This document shows positions 1 to 7,226 of a stretch of DNA of 53,914 nucleotides, piece after piece. Position numbers and translations under genes: made by a program. Every line of letters starts with the position of its first letter. Position 1 is the first letter of the stretch. Location of the stretch: IMG/VR virus record IMGVR_UViG_3300036791_001299, positions 1 to 53,914 of that record. One strand, given 5' to 3'. The stretch comes from a virus. The notes beneath the pieces are model-generated. The model made no database searches, was not told where the DNA came from, and worked only from the letters and a program-made list of their open reading frames with translations.

Positions 1-365
1 TGCTGCGTCATTGTACCGGCTGACGTCACCGCTAGCGCGTGAAAGCCCCTTTCGAGCGGCGTCAGCTCCGCCTGTTCGTTGTCGAGCACCAGACGCATCA
101 GCGCGGTGTCGTCGTCCATCTCCTCGACCCAAGCCGGGATCTCCTTCAGGCCCGCGCGTCGCGCCGCCTCTGTGCGGTTATGTCCCCCGATGATCTGGTT
201 GTGTCCGTTTAATGGCCTGACGGTAATCGCATGTGAAGGGCTGAAGCCAGAAGTCCTGATCTGCAATTCGATAGCAGAGATAACCTCCTCCCGTGGGACA
301 AGGCGCGGATTTTGCGGGTGGAGCCTCAACGAGGCGATTGGGACCAGAACCGGTTTATTGTTCAT
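1..365 (-). CDS. ParB-like nuclease-domain protein (partial, runs off left edge)
   Basis: The visible 121 residues from an ATG at 365 read as a ParB/sulfiredoxin-like N-terminal domain. They contain the hallmark GGHNRTEAARRAG stretch (about residues 60-72) followed by an IPAWVEEMDDD segment. Phage proteins of this type bind DNA or nick it and are often encoded next to adenine methylases, as here (MT-A70 at 2143-3195). The start overlaps the HNH stop by four bases (ATGA), so it is the last visible gene of the early operon. The C-terminus is missing at the window edge. If the window ends join, the frame continues to a stop at 53752, but that stretch shows no recognisable ParB helix-turn-helix. 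This is not necessarily a partition protein, since no parA is visible. Confidence 0.75.
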   Translation of the reverse strand, partial: MNNKPVLVPIASLRLHPQNPRLVPREEVISAIELQIRTSGFSPSHAITVRPLNGHNQIIGGHNRTEAARRAGLKEIPAWVEEMDDDTALMRLVLDNEQAELTPLERGFHALAVTSAGTMTQ

Positions 366-619
366 TTGGCTTTTCCTTCTGTCAAACAGTGGCAATCATG
401 ACATACTGGCTCTAAATCAGACGGTACGTCGAAAGTGCAAAACGCCGGAAATGTCCGGTCTTCATAAAGAGGCTCCAGGGGAGGGTACTCCGGGTGATGA
501 ACTTCTGATACCGGCCCTCCGCAGCGCAGGCACTTGCCTTTGGCGTCGCGGATCGCAAGCGCCCTGGCCGCGCGAAACACTGGCGAATTAAGATATTCCC
601 GGTAACTGTTGAACAACAT
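362..619 (-). CDS. Small HNH-type endonuclease-like protein
   Basis: This 85-aa protein has paired zinc ligands typical of phage HNH proteins: CLRC at about residues 30-33, the His pair of VHHPEY at 41-42, and CHDCH at 73-77. A longer frame reaches 775, but the ATG at 619 forms a TGATG overlap with the stop of the upstream TcmP-like gene, and starting there removes a 157-bp overlap. The HNH core is minimal and may be a Cys/His zinc fold without nuclease activity. It is followed by the ParB-like gene with an ATGA overlap. Small HNH proteins in phages act in DNA packaging, homing or degradation; which applies here is unknown. Confidence 0.6.
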   Translation of the reverse strand: MLFNSYREYLNSPVFRAARALAIRDAKGKCLRCGGPVSEVHHPEYPPLEPLYEDRTFPAFCTFDVPSDLEPVCHDCHCLTEGKAK

Positions 620-1422
620 CAGAGTGGCCTTGTCGCTGCGACGATCCTTTGCCCATGCTCTGAATTGAGGTGATGAAAGCCAAGGTTCTCGTTGTCGTTG
701 TACGGCCAATTGCGGCCAATCAGCATCACGAATGAGTCGCCGCGACCCTTCCTTTTGATTTTTCTGATTAACCAATATCGTCGATTCAGGAGAGCAGGAA
801 ACTCCATAATGTCAGGACAGAACGTATCAACCCACCCACTCTCTCCACGGGCAACAAGAGCGCGCGTCATTTTCATGGTGCGAACGTTAAGGTTCATCAC
901 TATGTCAATGCGCTCAAACTCGCGACAGAAATCAATGATCTCGAAAACCGGCGTCCGCGACGGCCTCTTGGAGGTCCTTGATTCAGCGAAGCATCCGTTA
1001 GGATCGACCAGTATGCTGCCCATTGCGAGTTGCGGATTTTCAGTGGTGCGAATGCGCTCGGCGAACACTTTTATTACCTCGCGATTTGTGCGGGCGAACA
1101 GGCAACACTCGCGCCCCTCTTCCATGGCCGCCCTTACACGTGGCCGACGAATGAGGGACATGATTTTGCTTTCGTCGGTATCGCAAAAGAAAGCGCGATA
1201 GCGCTTATTGAACTGTTCGACTATTTCAAGAAATGCGATTGGGCTGCCAATACAATCGGCCTTCCAATTAAAGCCCTCCCCTGCGTGCAAGTCACAGTGG
1301 TTATAAGGAAAGCTGGAGTGATATCTCCCGGGCTTCGTTAGGACCTTCATGTTCACCGTAAAAGCGTCCTGGAAGCAATGTTCCTTGTGCTGAGTGTTTG
1401 CGCCCTGTCCTTGCTGGCTCAT
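619..1422 (-). CDS. TcmP-like (three-Cys-motif partner) protein
   Basis: This 267-aa protein resembles the three-Cys-motif partner family. It has an N-terminal acidic/Gly element (DLHAGEG, about residues 44-50), a GSP motif at 59-61, and a hydrophobic strand ending in acidic residues (FFCDTDE, 78-84), a Rossmann or methyltransferase-like layout. Its job is not established; family members sit in phage and defence contexts. The start overlaps the stop of a 37-aa ORF by ATGA, and the end overlaps the HNH start, so it is translationally coupled on both sides. The assignment rests on motif impression only. A generic SAM-dependent or nucleotide-binding fold is the alternative. Confidence 0.4.
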   Translation of the reverse strand: MSQQGQGANTQHKEHCFQDAFTVNMKVLTKPGRYHSSFPYNHCDLHAGEGFNWKADCIGSPIAFLEIVEQFNKRYRAFFCDTDESKIMSLIRRPRVRAAMEEGRECCLFARTNREVIKVFAERIRTTENPQLAMGSILVDPNGCFAESRTSKRPSRTPVFEIIDFCREFERIDIVMNLNVRTMKMTRALVARGESGWVDTFCPDIMEFPALLNRRYWLIRKIKRKGRGDSFVMLIGRNWPYNDNENLGFHHLNSEHGQRIVAATRPL

Positions 1423-1532
1423 GAAATCCTCACGTGATGTCCACGCTCCGCCAGCGTCGCTCCCGGCACGCCCGGCGCGTCGACAGCTTTAGACAGACAG
1501 AAGTGGGTAATCGATCCGGTGACCATGGTCAT
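1419..1532 (-). CDS. 37-aa small ORF with duplicated C-terminus
   Basis: A short frame opens at ATG 1532 with a GGAG-type ribosome site just upstream and ends in an ATGA overlap with the TcmP-like gene. Its last 17 residues (GVPGATLAERGHHVRIS) are identical to the end of the Gp157-like protein encoded at 3285-3974, and the DNA is near-identical there. It is either a real micro-gene or a relic of a duplication that moved the coupling end of a gene. No function can be assigned. Confidence 0.45.
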   Translation of the reverse strand: MTMVTGSITHFCLSKAVDAPGVPGATLAERGHHVRIS

Positions 1533-1547
1533 GTGCTTGGTCTCCGC

Positions 1548-2168
1548 TTACGCTAACGTCCGGGCGTGGCTATTGACATAGGCATCAATTAAGTCGACAC
1601 AGTTCCATATGCCATGCTCAAAGTTTTTCAGGGCGAAGTAGACCACCTCGGTTCCGTTACACGTCGTCGACGTGTTAAGGCTGGTCTCTAATGCGGCCAG
1701 CCACTGCGTATAAACGTTATCCGGGCAAGTAAGCCGAGCGACTCGCTGTTCAGCTTTCCAAAGTTTTTGGACCTCCGGGTTGGCTAAGATCCGCGCCGCG
1801 ACATCGTTTTTGTATTCGACAAAAACCAAAAGAACAGGCGTTCCTGTTTCCCGTTCATAGTCTTTGTAGTCACACCATTTCCGGTAATCAATTCCCGTTT
1901 CAACGTCGCCCGTATAGCGTCCTCTGGTGCGGTCGGTTTTTGTTTTGATCTCAGCGGCAATCGAAACCCCTCGCCTTGACAACGTAAAGTCAGGCCGGGG
2001 GATCTTGCCGTGTGCAGTTATCATGGATGGCCCGCGCCCATCCCGGGCCATCGCATCGGCGTTGTTTTCAAAACTGTAGCCGTGACGCCCCAGGAGTTTC
2101 TCAATGGCGTACTCACCCACCGTTCCCAGTAGCCGGTTTTCGTCAAACGTTCGCTGCATTGACTTCAT
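1548..2168 (-). CDS. PD-(D/E)XK nuclease-like protein
   Basis: This 206-aa protein carries the order expected of a PD-(D/E)XK nuclease: an early GTVGEYA helix with Glu19, a PDF segment at residues 59-61, and EIKTK at 73-77 (acidic residue plus catalytic Lys). This looks like restriction-endonuclease or Holliday-resolvase-type folds. Its start overlaps the end of the MT-A70 methylase gene by 26 bp, so a methylase-nuclease pair is encoded together. Whether that makes a restriction-modification-like unit or serves phage recombination cannot be told. An internal ATG at 2159 is an alternative start. Confidence 0.6.
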   Translation of the reverse strand: MKSMQRTFDENRLLGTVGEYAIEKLLGRHGYSFENNADAMARDGRGPSMITAHGKIPRPDFTLSRRGVSIAAEIKTKTDRTRGRYTGDVETGIDYRKWCDYKDYERETGTPVLLVFVEYKNDVAARILANPEVQKLWKAEQRVARLTCPDNVYTQWLAALETSLNTSTTCNGTEVVYFALKNFEHGIWNCVDLIDAYVNSHARTLA

Positions 2169-3195
2169 GCCCCCATACGCGCCATCCCTCCCTTGGCTGG
2201 CGCGCGAAGATGTCTATCTTTCCGCTGGGAGGGGTAGGACAAAGACTTTCAACCAACGCATAAAACTGATCCGGTTTACGTGAGTGGTCGAGGACGTCCG
2301 CGACTAATGCCGTGCTTTGAGCCTTCAATGTGATAACGGGTTTGCCGCGACTCGCAAATAAACAATGCTCGGTTTGCCCGCGCAGCCAGTCACCCAACCC
2401 GATGCGGTTTTTCACCCATGTCAACGTTGTGCGGTATTTAAACCCCCACGCCTCCAAAACATTAAAACCTTCTTTGAGGAAGGCGTTGGTCGTCCATAGC
2501 CATAGGACTGCATCATCGGCGGCGAGGTCTTGAATAGGCAAGGCTTCGATGTCAGCCAGAGCCATCCCGGCGTAGTCCGGATACCCTCGCGCATCATTGA
2601 CCGTTGGCCGCCGCAACGCATAAGGCCATGGGGGATCTGCCACAATGACACGAAATGGCCCCTCTGGTAGTGCTGCAGGCTCGGCTTTGATCTCTTCGGC
2701 CTGTTCATCCCGCCGCGCGAATTTGGCCGACGTCCGCAAGCCTGACGTCGTCAGCTCGTGGGACTCCTTTTCTTTGCCCTCGGCTATATAGGCCTCGAAG
2801 ACTTCTTCCGGCACAGCAGCGATCTGCTGCCAGCGGGAAGACTGCATCGGTTCGACGCCGTAGTCAGCCAAAGTTTTCCCCGAAGTAACATTGTGTGATT
2901 TCGGGGAATTGCCGACACGCAGGTTATCTTCGCGTCTTACCAACTCGCCGTTCATCTGCATTCCGACGATCATCTGGCCCGCGCGGCGCTCTGCTCGTAG
3001 CCGGATCTCAGCCGCATATTTGGCAGCGTCATGAGCATGGAGAGCGGCCTGGAAGTAATGCTGAGCGGACTTCGCCGCCGCGCGGATATTCAACACGTCG
3101 GACAGTGTCCTGGCTTCCTTTAGCAGGACCTCCGCGCGCCCGCCTAGGAATGAAAGTGCGGTGTCCTCTTTCGTTTGCTCGCTATTTTTTCTCAT
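2143..3195 (-). CDS. MT-A70 family adenine-N6 DNA methyltransferase
   Basis: The C-terminal half carries the MT-A70 catalytic motif DPPW (about residues 187-190 from the chosen start), followed by the conserved LWLWTTNAFL and LTWVKN elements. These transfer a methyl group from SAM to adenine N6. The N-terminal half is helical with a basic RLRAERRAGQ stretch, typical of phage MT-A70 proteins with a DNA-binding region. A longer frame reaches 3288, but its extra residues are low-complexity and basic, so the ATG at 3195 (350 aa) is preferred. Likely role: modification of phage DNA against host restriction, together with the ParB-like and nuclease neighbours. Confidence 0.85.
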   Translation of the reverse strand: MRKNSEQTKEDTALSFLGGRAEVLLKEARTLSDVLNIRAAAKSAQHYFQAALHAHDAAKYAAEIRLRAERRAGQMIVGMQMNGELVRREDNLRVGNSPKSHNVTSGKTLADYGVEPMQSSRWQQIAAVPEEVFEAYIAEGKEKESHELTTSGLRTSAKFARRDEQAEEIKAEPAALPEGPFRVIVADPPWPYALRRPTVNDARGYPDYAGMALADIEALPIQDLAADDAVLWLWTTNAFLKEGFNVLEAWGFKYRTTLTWVKNRIGLGDWLRGQTEHCLFASRGKPVITLKAQSTALVADVLDHSRKPDQFYALVESLCPTPPSGKIDIFARQPREGWRVWGHEVNAANV

Positions 3196-3284
3196 GAGAT
3201 TCCTACTTGTGCCATTGGCACCCACACCGAACCTTGCCTTGCCACACCTAGCCCGACCGTGCCGAGCCCTACCGCGCCCATCTC

Positions 3285-3974
3285 TCATGAAATCCGCACG
3301 TGATGTCCGCGCTCGGCCAGTGTCGCTCCCGGCACGCCCGTGAGCCCGCTGTCGCCGCAGCTGGCGCAGGGTGCATCTGGCTGTTTAAACCTGCCTCCCT
3401 GGCAGGCGAGACACGGCTGTGCTAAAGACTCGCGGACCAGACGGGTGTCGACTATTCGCTCCGCACCCCTGATGGCTGGCGATCCCAGCAATTCGACCAT
3501 CCGTAAATACTCGTCGTACCCGACCTCGATCCGGTACCGAAAAAATTCGCCGGGCAGGAGCTGCTCGTTGACGTCGATCCGTTGCTCTCCGCCATTCGCC
3601 CAGAGCGAGATGGTGGCGCTGCGGCCTTCGAGCCGACGCAATCCGCGCTTTGGTATGGGCAGCAGTTCGAGCACTCGGGCGAGATAGCCGCGCAGTCGTT
3701 CACGCGCGTTCTGGAGGCGCGCTTTGCGCCTGCGGAGACGCTGTTCTTCTTCCTCGGCGAGCTTGACCTGCGACTCCAGATACCGGACCATGTGCGCGGC
3801 GGCGTCCACGCGCTCGGGGATGCGCTCGCCGAGATACTCCGCGATCTCGCGGTCGACATCCGAGGTGTCTTCCTGGCTGTCAATCATTTCCATCTGTAGC
3901 GTGACCAGCTGCGCGAGATCACCAGCCAGCGAGTAGAGTGCCAGCGGTTGTGGTTTATCCTCGGCAGGTGTCAT
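3285..3974 (-). CDS. Siphovirus Gp157-like protein
   Basis: This 229-aa protein matches the Gp157 layout: an N-terminal LYSLAGDLAQLVTL helix, a long charged coiled coil (about residues 60-105, VKLAEEEEQRLRRRKARLQ), then a compact domain with ISLWANGG. The C-terminus adds two CxxC pairs (CLAC and CASC, about residues 187-206), unusual for the family. It lies directly after the Bet/RecT gene with an ATGA overlap, the usual recombination-cluster context. The ATG at 3974 is chosen for that overlap. Its last 17 residues recur in the 37-aa ORF at 1419-1532. Function in the family is not well defined. Confidence 0.7.
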   Translation of the reverse strand: MTPAEDKPQPLALYSLAGDLAQLVTLQMEMIDSQEDTSDVDREIAEYLGERIPERVDAAAHMVRYLESQVKLAEEEEQRLRRRKARLQNARERLRGYLARVLELLPIPKRGLRRLEGRSATISLWANGGEQRIDVNEQLLPGEFFRYRIEVGYDEYLRMVELLGSPAIRGAERIVDTRLVRESLAQPCLACQGGRFKQPDAPCASCGDSGLTGVPGATLAERGHHVRIS

Positions 3975-4918
3975 TGCTGCTCTCCTGAGCGATCCCATAC
4001 TTCCCATTCGTCTGCGGCGGGTGTGGCGGGTGTCTCTGGCACCGGCGCGGCGGGTTCCGGTGCCGGAGCGGCGGCGGCAACGCCAGCCGCCTTCATCTCG
4101 TTGTAAATCTGGCGGGCCAATTCCCGGCTGCGAATCTGATTTGAATGCTTGAGCCCACGGGCCGCGAGAACCTTGTAATAAAGCTCTTCGCCTATCTCTG
4201 ACTTAAGTGCCGCGAAGGCATCCAGCATCACCTTGTAGGCATTCTTCTCCGGCTGCGCGGGGGGTGTGACTAAAGGACCCGGTTGCATCAAGGGCGCGCC
4301 TCCGTCGACGTCCTGGCGGTGCATTTCCTCGGGAACATACATGCCGCCGCACTCGTCGGGGAAGGCCTTGCGCAGAGCACCCGCCTCAGCACATTTGATT
4401 AATTGGTTAGCGGGCATCCTTTTCCACATGGGGACCAAGTCAAAGCCGCCTTCTTTGCGTTTGTACCTGGGCGCGTATTCCTTGAACACGGCAATGGAAT
4501 AAAGCGGAGCCTGAAAGTCCTTGCGGTAGACTCCGACGCGGGCGGCTGCGGGCGGAGTGTCAGCCAGCCAGACTGGCAGCCATCGACCGCTGGCGTCGCA
4601 CCATTCCGGCGGAGTCTGGCCCGCGTATTTGCCACTGCGCTCGGCTTGCAGCCGGAAACCGTCAATGCCGGTTTGAATGGTCATGACATACTTGCCAGCC
4701 TCCTGGTCGTAGCGTTTGATGCAATAGATTTGTTTGGCGAACGGGTCAAGCCCTTTGTGCTTGCAAACCTCAATAAACAGCGAGAATTCGTCGTCGGTGG
4801 TATCCTTGGCGATGGTTTGCTTGAGCAGGTCGAGCTGGTCGCGATTGGGATTGAAACCACGGGGAAGGGTCTCAGCCTTCGGCGTTTCGATAATTTCAGT
4901 TCCAGGTGTCGGTGTCAT
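3971..4918 (-). CDS. bet: Phage recombination protein Bet (RecT/Red-beta family)
   Basis: This 315-aa single-strand annealing protein shows the Bet signature: TDDEFSLFIEVCKHKGLDPF (about residues 41-60), an IYCIKRYD strand, and MTIQTGIDGFRLQAERSG. Such proteins anneal complementary single strands during phage recombination and replication. The last 50 residues are Ala/Pro-rich and acidic, a typical disordered tail. No lambda-like exonuclease is seen beside it; the PD-(D/E)XK protein at 1548-2168 might fill that role (inference). It is coupled to the Gp157-like gene by ATGA. Confidence 0.85.
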   Translation of the reverse strand: MTPTPGTEIIETPKAETLPRGFNPNRDQLDLLKQTIAKDTTDDEFSLFIEVCKHKGLDPFAKQIYCIKRYDQEAGKYVMTIQTGIDGFRLQAERSGKYAGQTPPEWCDASGRWLPVWLADTPPAAARVGVYRKDFQAPLYSIAVFKEYAPRYKRKEGGFDLVPMWKRMPANQLIKCAEAGALRKAFPDECGGMYVPEEMHRQDVDGGAPLMQPGPLVTPPAQPEKNAYKVMLDAFAALKSEIGEELYYKVLAARGLKHSNQIRSRELARQIYNEMKAAGVAAAAPAPEPAAPVPETPATPAADEWEVWDRSGEQQ

Positions 4919-4933
4919 TGTCGTATTCCTCGG

Positions 4934-5389
4934 TTAAAATTGCTCAGTAGGTTTCAATGCCTGCTCAGCGGCTTGGTAGCTGAGACTGGTAGCTGAGACC
5001 AGAGCCATGCGCATAGCGATGGTCATGGCCAGACATTGCTCCACGTTTAAATTCCACTGCCGCACCATAATCTCGACGCGGCCATCGCGCACGTAGAGAG
5101 TGGCGGGAATCCAGGTCATGCCTTCCATCGGCGGTTGCGAGCAGAAGAATTCGATGCGCGTCAATTTGCCGTTCTGCGTCTCCGTAGGCTCGATACGGCA
5201 GAGCACCCGCTTCGCGTCTTTCAACTCGGTCTCGTGCTGCCGGTCGAGGTCGAAGGCGTCGATTACCGAATGGCATTGCTCGCACACCGCGTAGTCCTGA
5301 GAGCTGGGACCCGTTTCAGAGTCGTAGTCGAGGCGTGTCAGCATGCGGAATTCGGACGGCTGGCCGCAGGACGGGCAATTGAGTGTCAT
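4934..5389 (-). CDS. Zinc-ribbon protein whose C-terminus is encoded by a CRISPR-type repeat
   Basis: A 151-aa unknown protein. Its N-terminus is a zinc ribbon (CPSCG at residues 5-9 and CEQC at about 36-39); the middle is beta-rich. The ATG at 5389 overlaps the Xis-like stop (ATGA). The final residues, SLSYQAAEQALKP, are translated from a solitary copy of the CRISPR repeat at 4951-4986, so the natural C-terminus has been replaced or extended by repeat DNA. Position in the recombination operon suggests an early DNA-related role, but no family is recognised. Confidence 0.6.
   Translation of the reverse strand: MTLNCPSCGQPSEFRMLTRLDYDSETGPSSQDYAVCEQCHSVIDAFDLDRQHETELKDAKRVLCRIEPTETQNGKLTRIEFFCSQPPMEGMTWIPATLYVRDGRVEIMVRQWNLNVEQCLAMTIAMRMALVSATSLSYQAAEQALKPTEQF
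4951..4986 (+). repeat. Solitary CRISPR-type repeat far from the array
   Basis: These 36 bases match the array repeat at 32 of 36 positions by eye, including the CTCAG and CTGAG stem arms and the GAGAC end. Read in crRNA sense it lies on the plus strand, antisense to the gene it overlaps. Its last 13 bases (TGGTAGCTGAGAC) are tandemly repeated at 4987-4999. It lies some 33 kb from the array and overlaps the 3-prime end of the zinc-ribbon gene. No promoter for it is evident. Confidence 0.85.
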
Positions 5390-5592
5390 TTGGACGCCTT
5401 CACCTTTCCGGAGCGTTGGGCCTGCAGCCACGCCATGGCATCCGCGCGAACAAGCCAGACGCGCCCGTGAATTCTTTTAACTGGCAGTTCGCCGTCCGCG
5501 ATCAAATGCCGGACCAGCCTTGGTCCAAGCCCGGCCATGCGCGCAAATACAGCAGTCGCTATAAAAAGAGGGTCGTTCTGTTTTTGAGGCAT
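5386..5592 (-). CDS. Excisionase/MerR-like small HTH protein
   Basis: A 68-aa protein with a winged-HTH excisionase pattern: FIATAVFARMAGLGPRLVRH, then LPVKRIHGRVWLVRADAMAW. It reads like the HTH_17 family used as Xis or small transcription regulators. It is the first gene of the leftward early operon and diverges from the ribbon-helix-helix gene, so the pair forms an early regulatory switch. The start is placed at ATG 5592; an upstream in-frame ATG at 5607 is possible. No integrase accompanies it, so regulator is likelier than excisionase. Confidence 0.65.
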   Translation of the reverse strand: MPQKQNDPLFIATAVFARMAGLGPRLVRHLIADGELPVKRIHGRVWLVRADAMAWLQAQRSGKVKASK

Positions 5593-5668
5593 AGTTGTCA
5601 CCAGCACACCTTGGTGGCCTTCGCATTCTTTGTGTTATACTTGGCCGACGAGTGCGTCGTGTAACTTC

Positions 5669-5686
5669 GTAGCATTATGATGCTAC
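5669..5686. promoter_or_regulatory. Palindromic operator candidate between divergent regulators
   Basis: The 18-bp near-palindrome GTAGCATTATGATGCTAC sits in the intergenic region between the leftward Xis-like gene and the rightward RHH gene, where a repressor operator is expected. A related 18-mer occurs at 26694-26711 and, inverted, at 29360-29377. Binding by the RHH protein is an inference. Confidence 0.5.
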
Positions 5687-5736
5687 CACCAACTTACTCG
5701 GTCAAGAGTTTTTTTAAGAGAGGCGGAACGTATTGT

Positions 5737-6213
5737 ATGAACGGGAACACACCAGAAGAAAACGAATTATTAGTGGATGCGGAAACCGTGCGCACCAGCA
5801 TCTACCTGCCGCGGGAACTCCACCGGCAACTAAAGATGCGGCTTCTCGATATGGCCATGGGCACCCGTATGAACTCGTTGATCGTCGAGGCTATCGATCA
5901 ATACCTAAACCGGCAGCCAGCTCGCCGAAAAAATATTAACTCCACTTTCACAGAATCACATCAAGAGTCGGTCCAAACTCTGGTGGAGATGCTGAACAGC
6001 AATTCTCCTGAAGTGGTGTCGGCTTTTCAGACACTACTGAGCGCCGCCTGCGATTTGATTGAATTGAAAAGGACCGCTGAGAATGACAAAGCCATCAACG
6101 AGGCCGAAACAACCATTCGCTCAGCAGACGCAATACTTGCAGATGCTGAAGACGTTATTCGAGAAAATGAGCCAGTGCGCCAACACCGGCCAAAAACTCG
6201 TTCTGTTGCTTGA
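5737..6213 (+). CDS. Ribbon-helix-helix (CopG/Arc-like) regulator
   Basis: A 158-aa protein from ATG 5737. Residues about 18-58 give the RHH pattern: a strand VRTSIYLPREL, helix HRQLKMRLLDMA, a turn, and a second helix SLIVEAIDQYL. The C-terminal 90 residues are helical and acidic, probably for oligomerisation. A longer frame opens at 5677 inside the palindromic operator, so the later start is preferred. It is the only plus-strand gene in the left 33 kb and diverges from the early operon, fitting a repressor of the leftward promoter. Confidence 0.75.
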   Translation: MNGNTPEENELLVDAETVRTSIYLPRELHRQLKMRLLDMAMGTRMNSLIVEAIDQYLNRQPARRKNINSTFTESHQESVQTLVEMLNSNSPEVVSAFQTLLSAACDLIELKRTAENDKAINEAETTIRSADAILADAEDVIRENEPVRQHRPKTRSVA

Positions 6214-6310
6214 GAGTCAAATCGAGCCAGACGATACCGAATTGCCCCTGCCGATTCCCATCAAACCGGAGAAAGCCCCGCCGCATCTGAAGTACGGTAC
6301 GGCGGGTTGA
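6167..6310 (+). CDS. Possible 47-aa overlapping ORF
   Basis: A second plus-strand frame overlaps the last 47 bp of the RHH gene and continues to 6310. It ends in a Pro-rich segment (PIPIKPEKAPP) that is more protein-like than a typical shadow frame. ATG 6167 follows a purine-rich GAGAAA. It may be a real coupled small gene or the remains of a frameshifted RHH tail. Low confidence. Confidence 0.25.
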   Translation: MSQCANTGQKLVLLLESQIEPDDTELPLPIPIKPEKAPPHLKYGTAG

Positions 6311-6312
6311 CC

Positions 6313-6663
6313 TCAGTTTCTGCTGCTCTCGAAAAACTTCCGCGCCCGCGCATTCTCGGCCTGTAGCCGTGCAATCTCACGCTCTGCCTCTTCCCATTGC
6401 TCCGGAGTGTATTTAGTCGCGCCGTCCTCATAGCGGAACTGGCGTGAATGGCAGATGCCGCACCAGGGATCGATCTGTTTATTACCGATCATCCGCTCGG
6501 TGATTTTACGAAGATACCCGGGTGCGTTTTGCGGAGTCATAACGCGGGAGTCCCGGCCATTGCCCTGAGCTGCGGTGATGTGAGGAATATAGGCAAGGCC
6601 TAAAATGCAGTGCCGCTGCGGACAGAGACACTGCACAATGTGAATCTTTGGTAGTACGTGCAT
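6313..6663 (-). CDS. Hypothetical Cys/His-rich phage protein
   Basis: This 116-aa protein from ATG 6663 has Cys/His clusters (CLCPQRHC and CGICHSRQ) that could bind zinc, then an acidic helix EEAEREIARLQAENARARKF near the end. It faces the RHH gene convergently. In-frame starts further upstream (to 6738) fall in the terminator region and are not preferred. I do not recognise a family; similar small Cys-rich proteins are frequent in phages. Confidence 0.5.
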   Translation of the reverse strand: MHVLPKIHIVQCLCPQRHCILGLAYIPHITAAQGNGRDSRVMTPQNAPGYLRKITERMIGNKQIDPWCGICHSRQFRYEDGATKYTPEQWEEAEREIARLQAENARARKFFESSRN

Positions 6664-6713
6664 TATGTGAAATTTACTCCAATGGGGTGCATTATATACG
6701 CTCATTGGAGGAA

Positions 6714-6772
6714 GAAACAAAAACAAAAAGGGCCGCAACTGTCCGGCGAATTGGCTTCCGGCTGCGGCCCTT
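6714..6772 (-). terminator. Rho-independent terminator of the virion operon
   Basis: On the minus strand, AAGGGCCGCA (6772-6763) pairs with TGCGGCCCTT (6737-6728) and is followed by a T-rich run broken by two G and one C. It lies 75 bp after the last leftward virion gene (6848-7213), so it probably ends the late transcript. Confidence 0.8.
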
Positions 6773-6847
6773 GGATCGGGATCAGCGTAATGGAGTAATC
6801 ACCTGGAAAGTGGTGATCCCGTACATTTAGCCCGATAGTATCACGCT

Positions 6848-7213
6848 TCAGCTGGCCCGGTGCTTCTTGATGTCGACTGCGGCGGAACCGTTCTCCAGGT
6901 CGCGCTTGAGCGGCAGCAGCCACTCCACGTCCGACGTCCGGATCTTGGCGGTAGAGAGAAGCTTTTTGAGTTCCTCGATCTGACTGTCCGGCATCTCGCG
7001 TACGATGGCGGGCTCTTTCTCTACCAGCTCTTCATTGACCATCACCGCGCCGTCCGGACGCCGCAGGAACAGTTTCTCCTTCTCCTGGCGGTCCATGCGG
7101 ACGCTCTTTAGCAGCTCGTAGGCAACGATCTGCTCGTCCAGCGTCTTTAGTTCCCGCGCGCTGATCAGGGCCTCGATATTGAGGCGTTGCAGACAAGTGA
7201 GTGTGATTTTCAT
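6848..7213 (-). CDS. Hypothetical late protein
   Basis: A 121-aa, mostly helical protein (MKITLTCLQRLNIEALISAR at the start, a basic C-terminus DIKKHRAS). It is the last gene of the leftward virion operon before a clear terminator, following the fibre-region genes. ATG 7213 is chosen over 7225 because it leaves a small gap after the preceding gene. No family recognised; a late accessory or chaperone role is only a guess from position. Confidence 0.55.
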   Translation of the reverse strand: MKITLTCLQRLNIEALISARELKTLDEQIVAYELLKSVRMDRQEKEKLFLRRPDGAVMVNEELVEKEPAIVREMPDSQIEELKKLLSTAKIRTSDVEWLLPLKRDLENGSAAVDIKKHRAS

Positions 7214-7226
7214 AAGAAAACCCATG

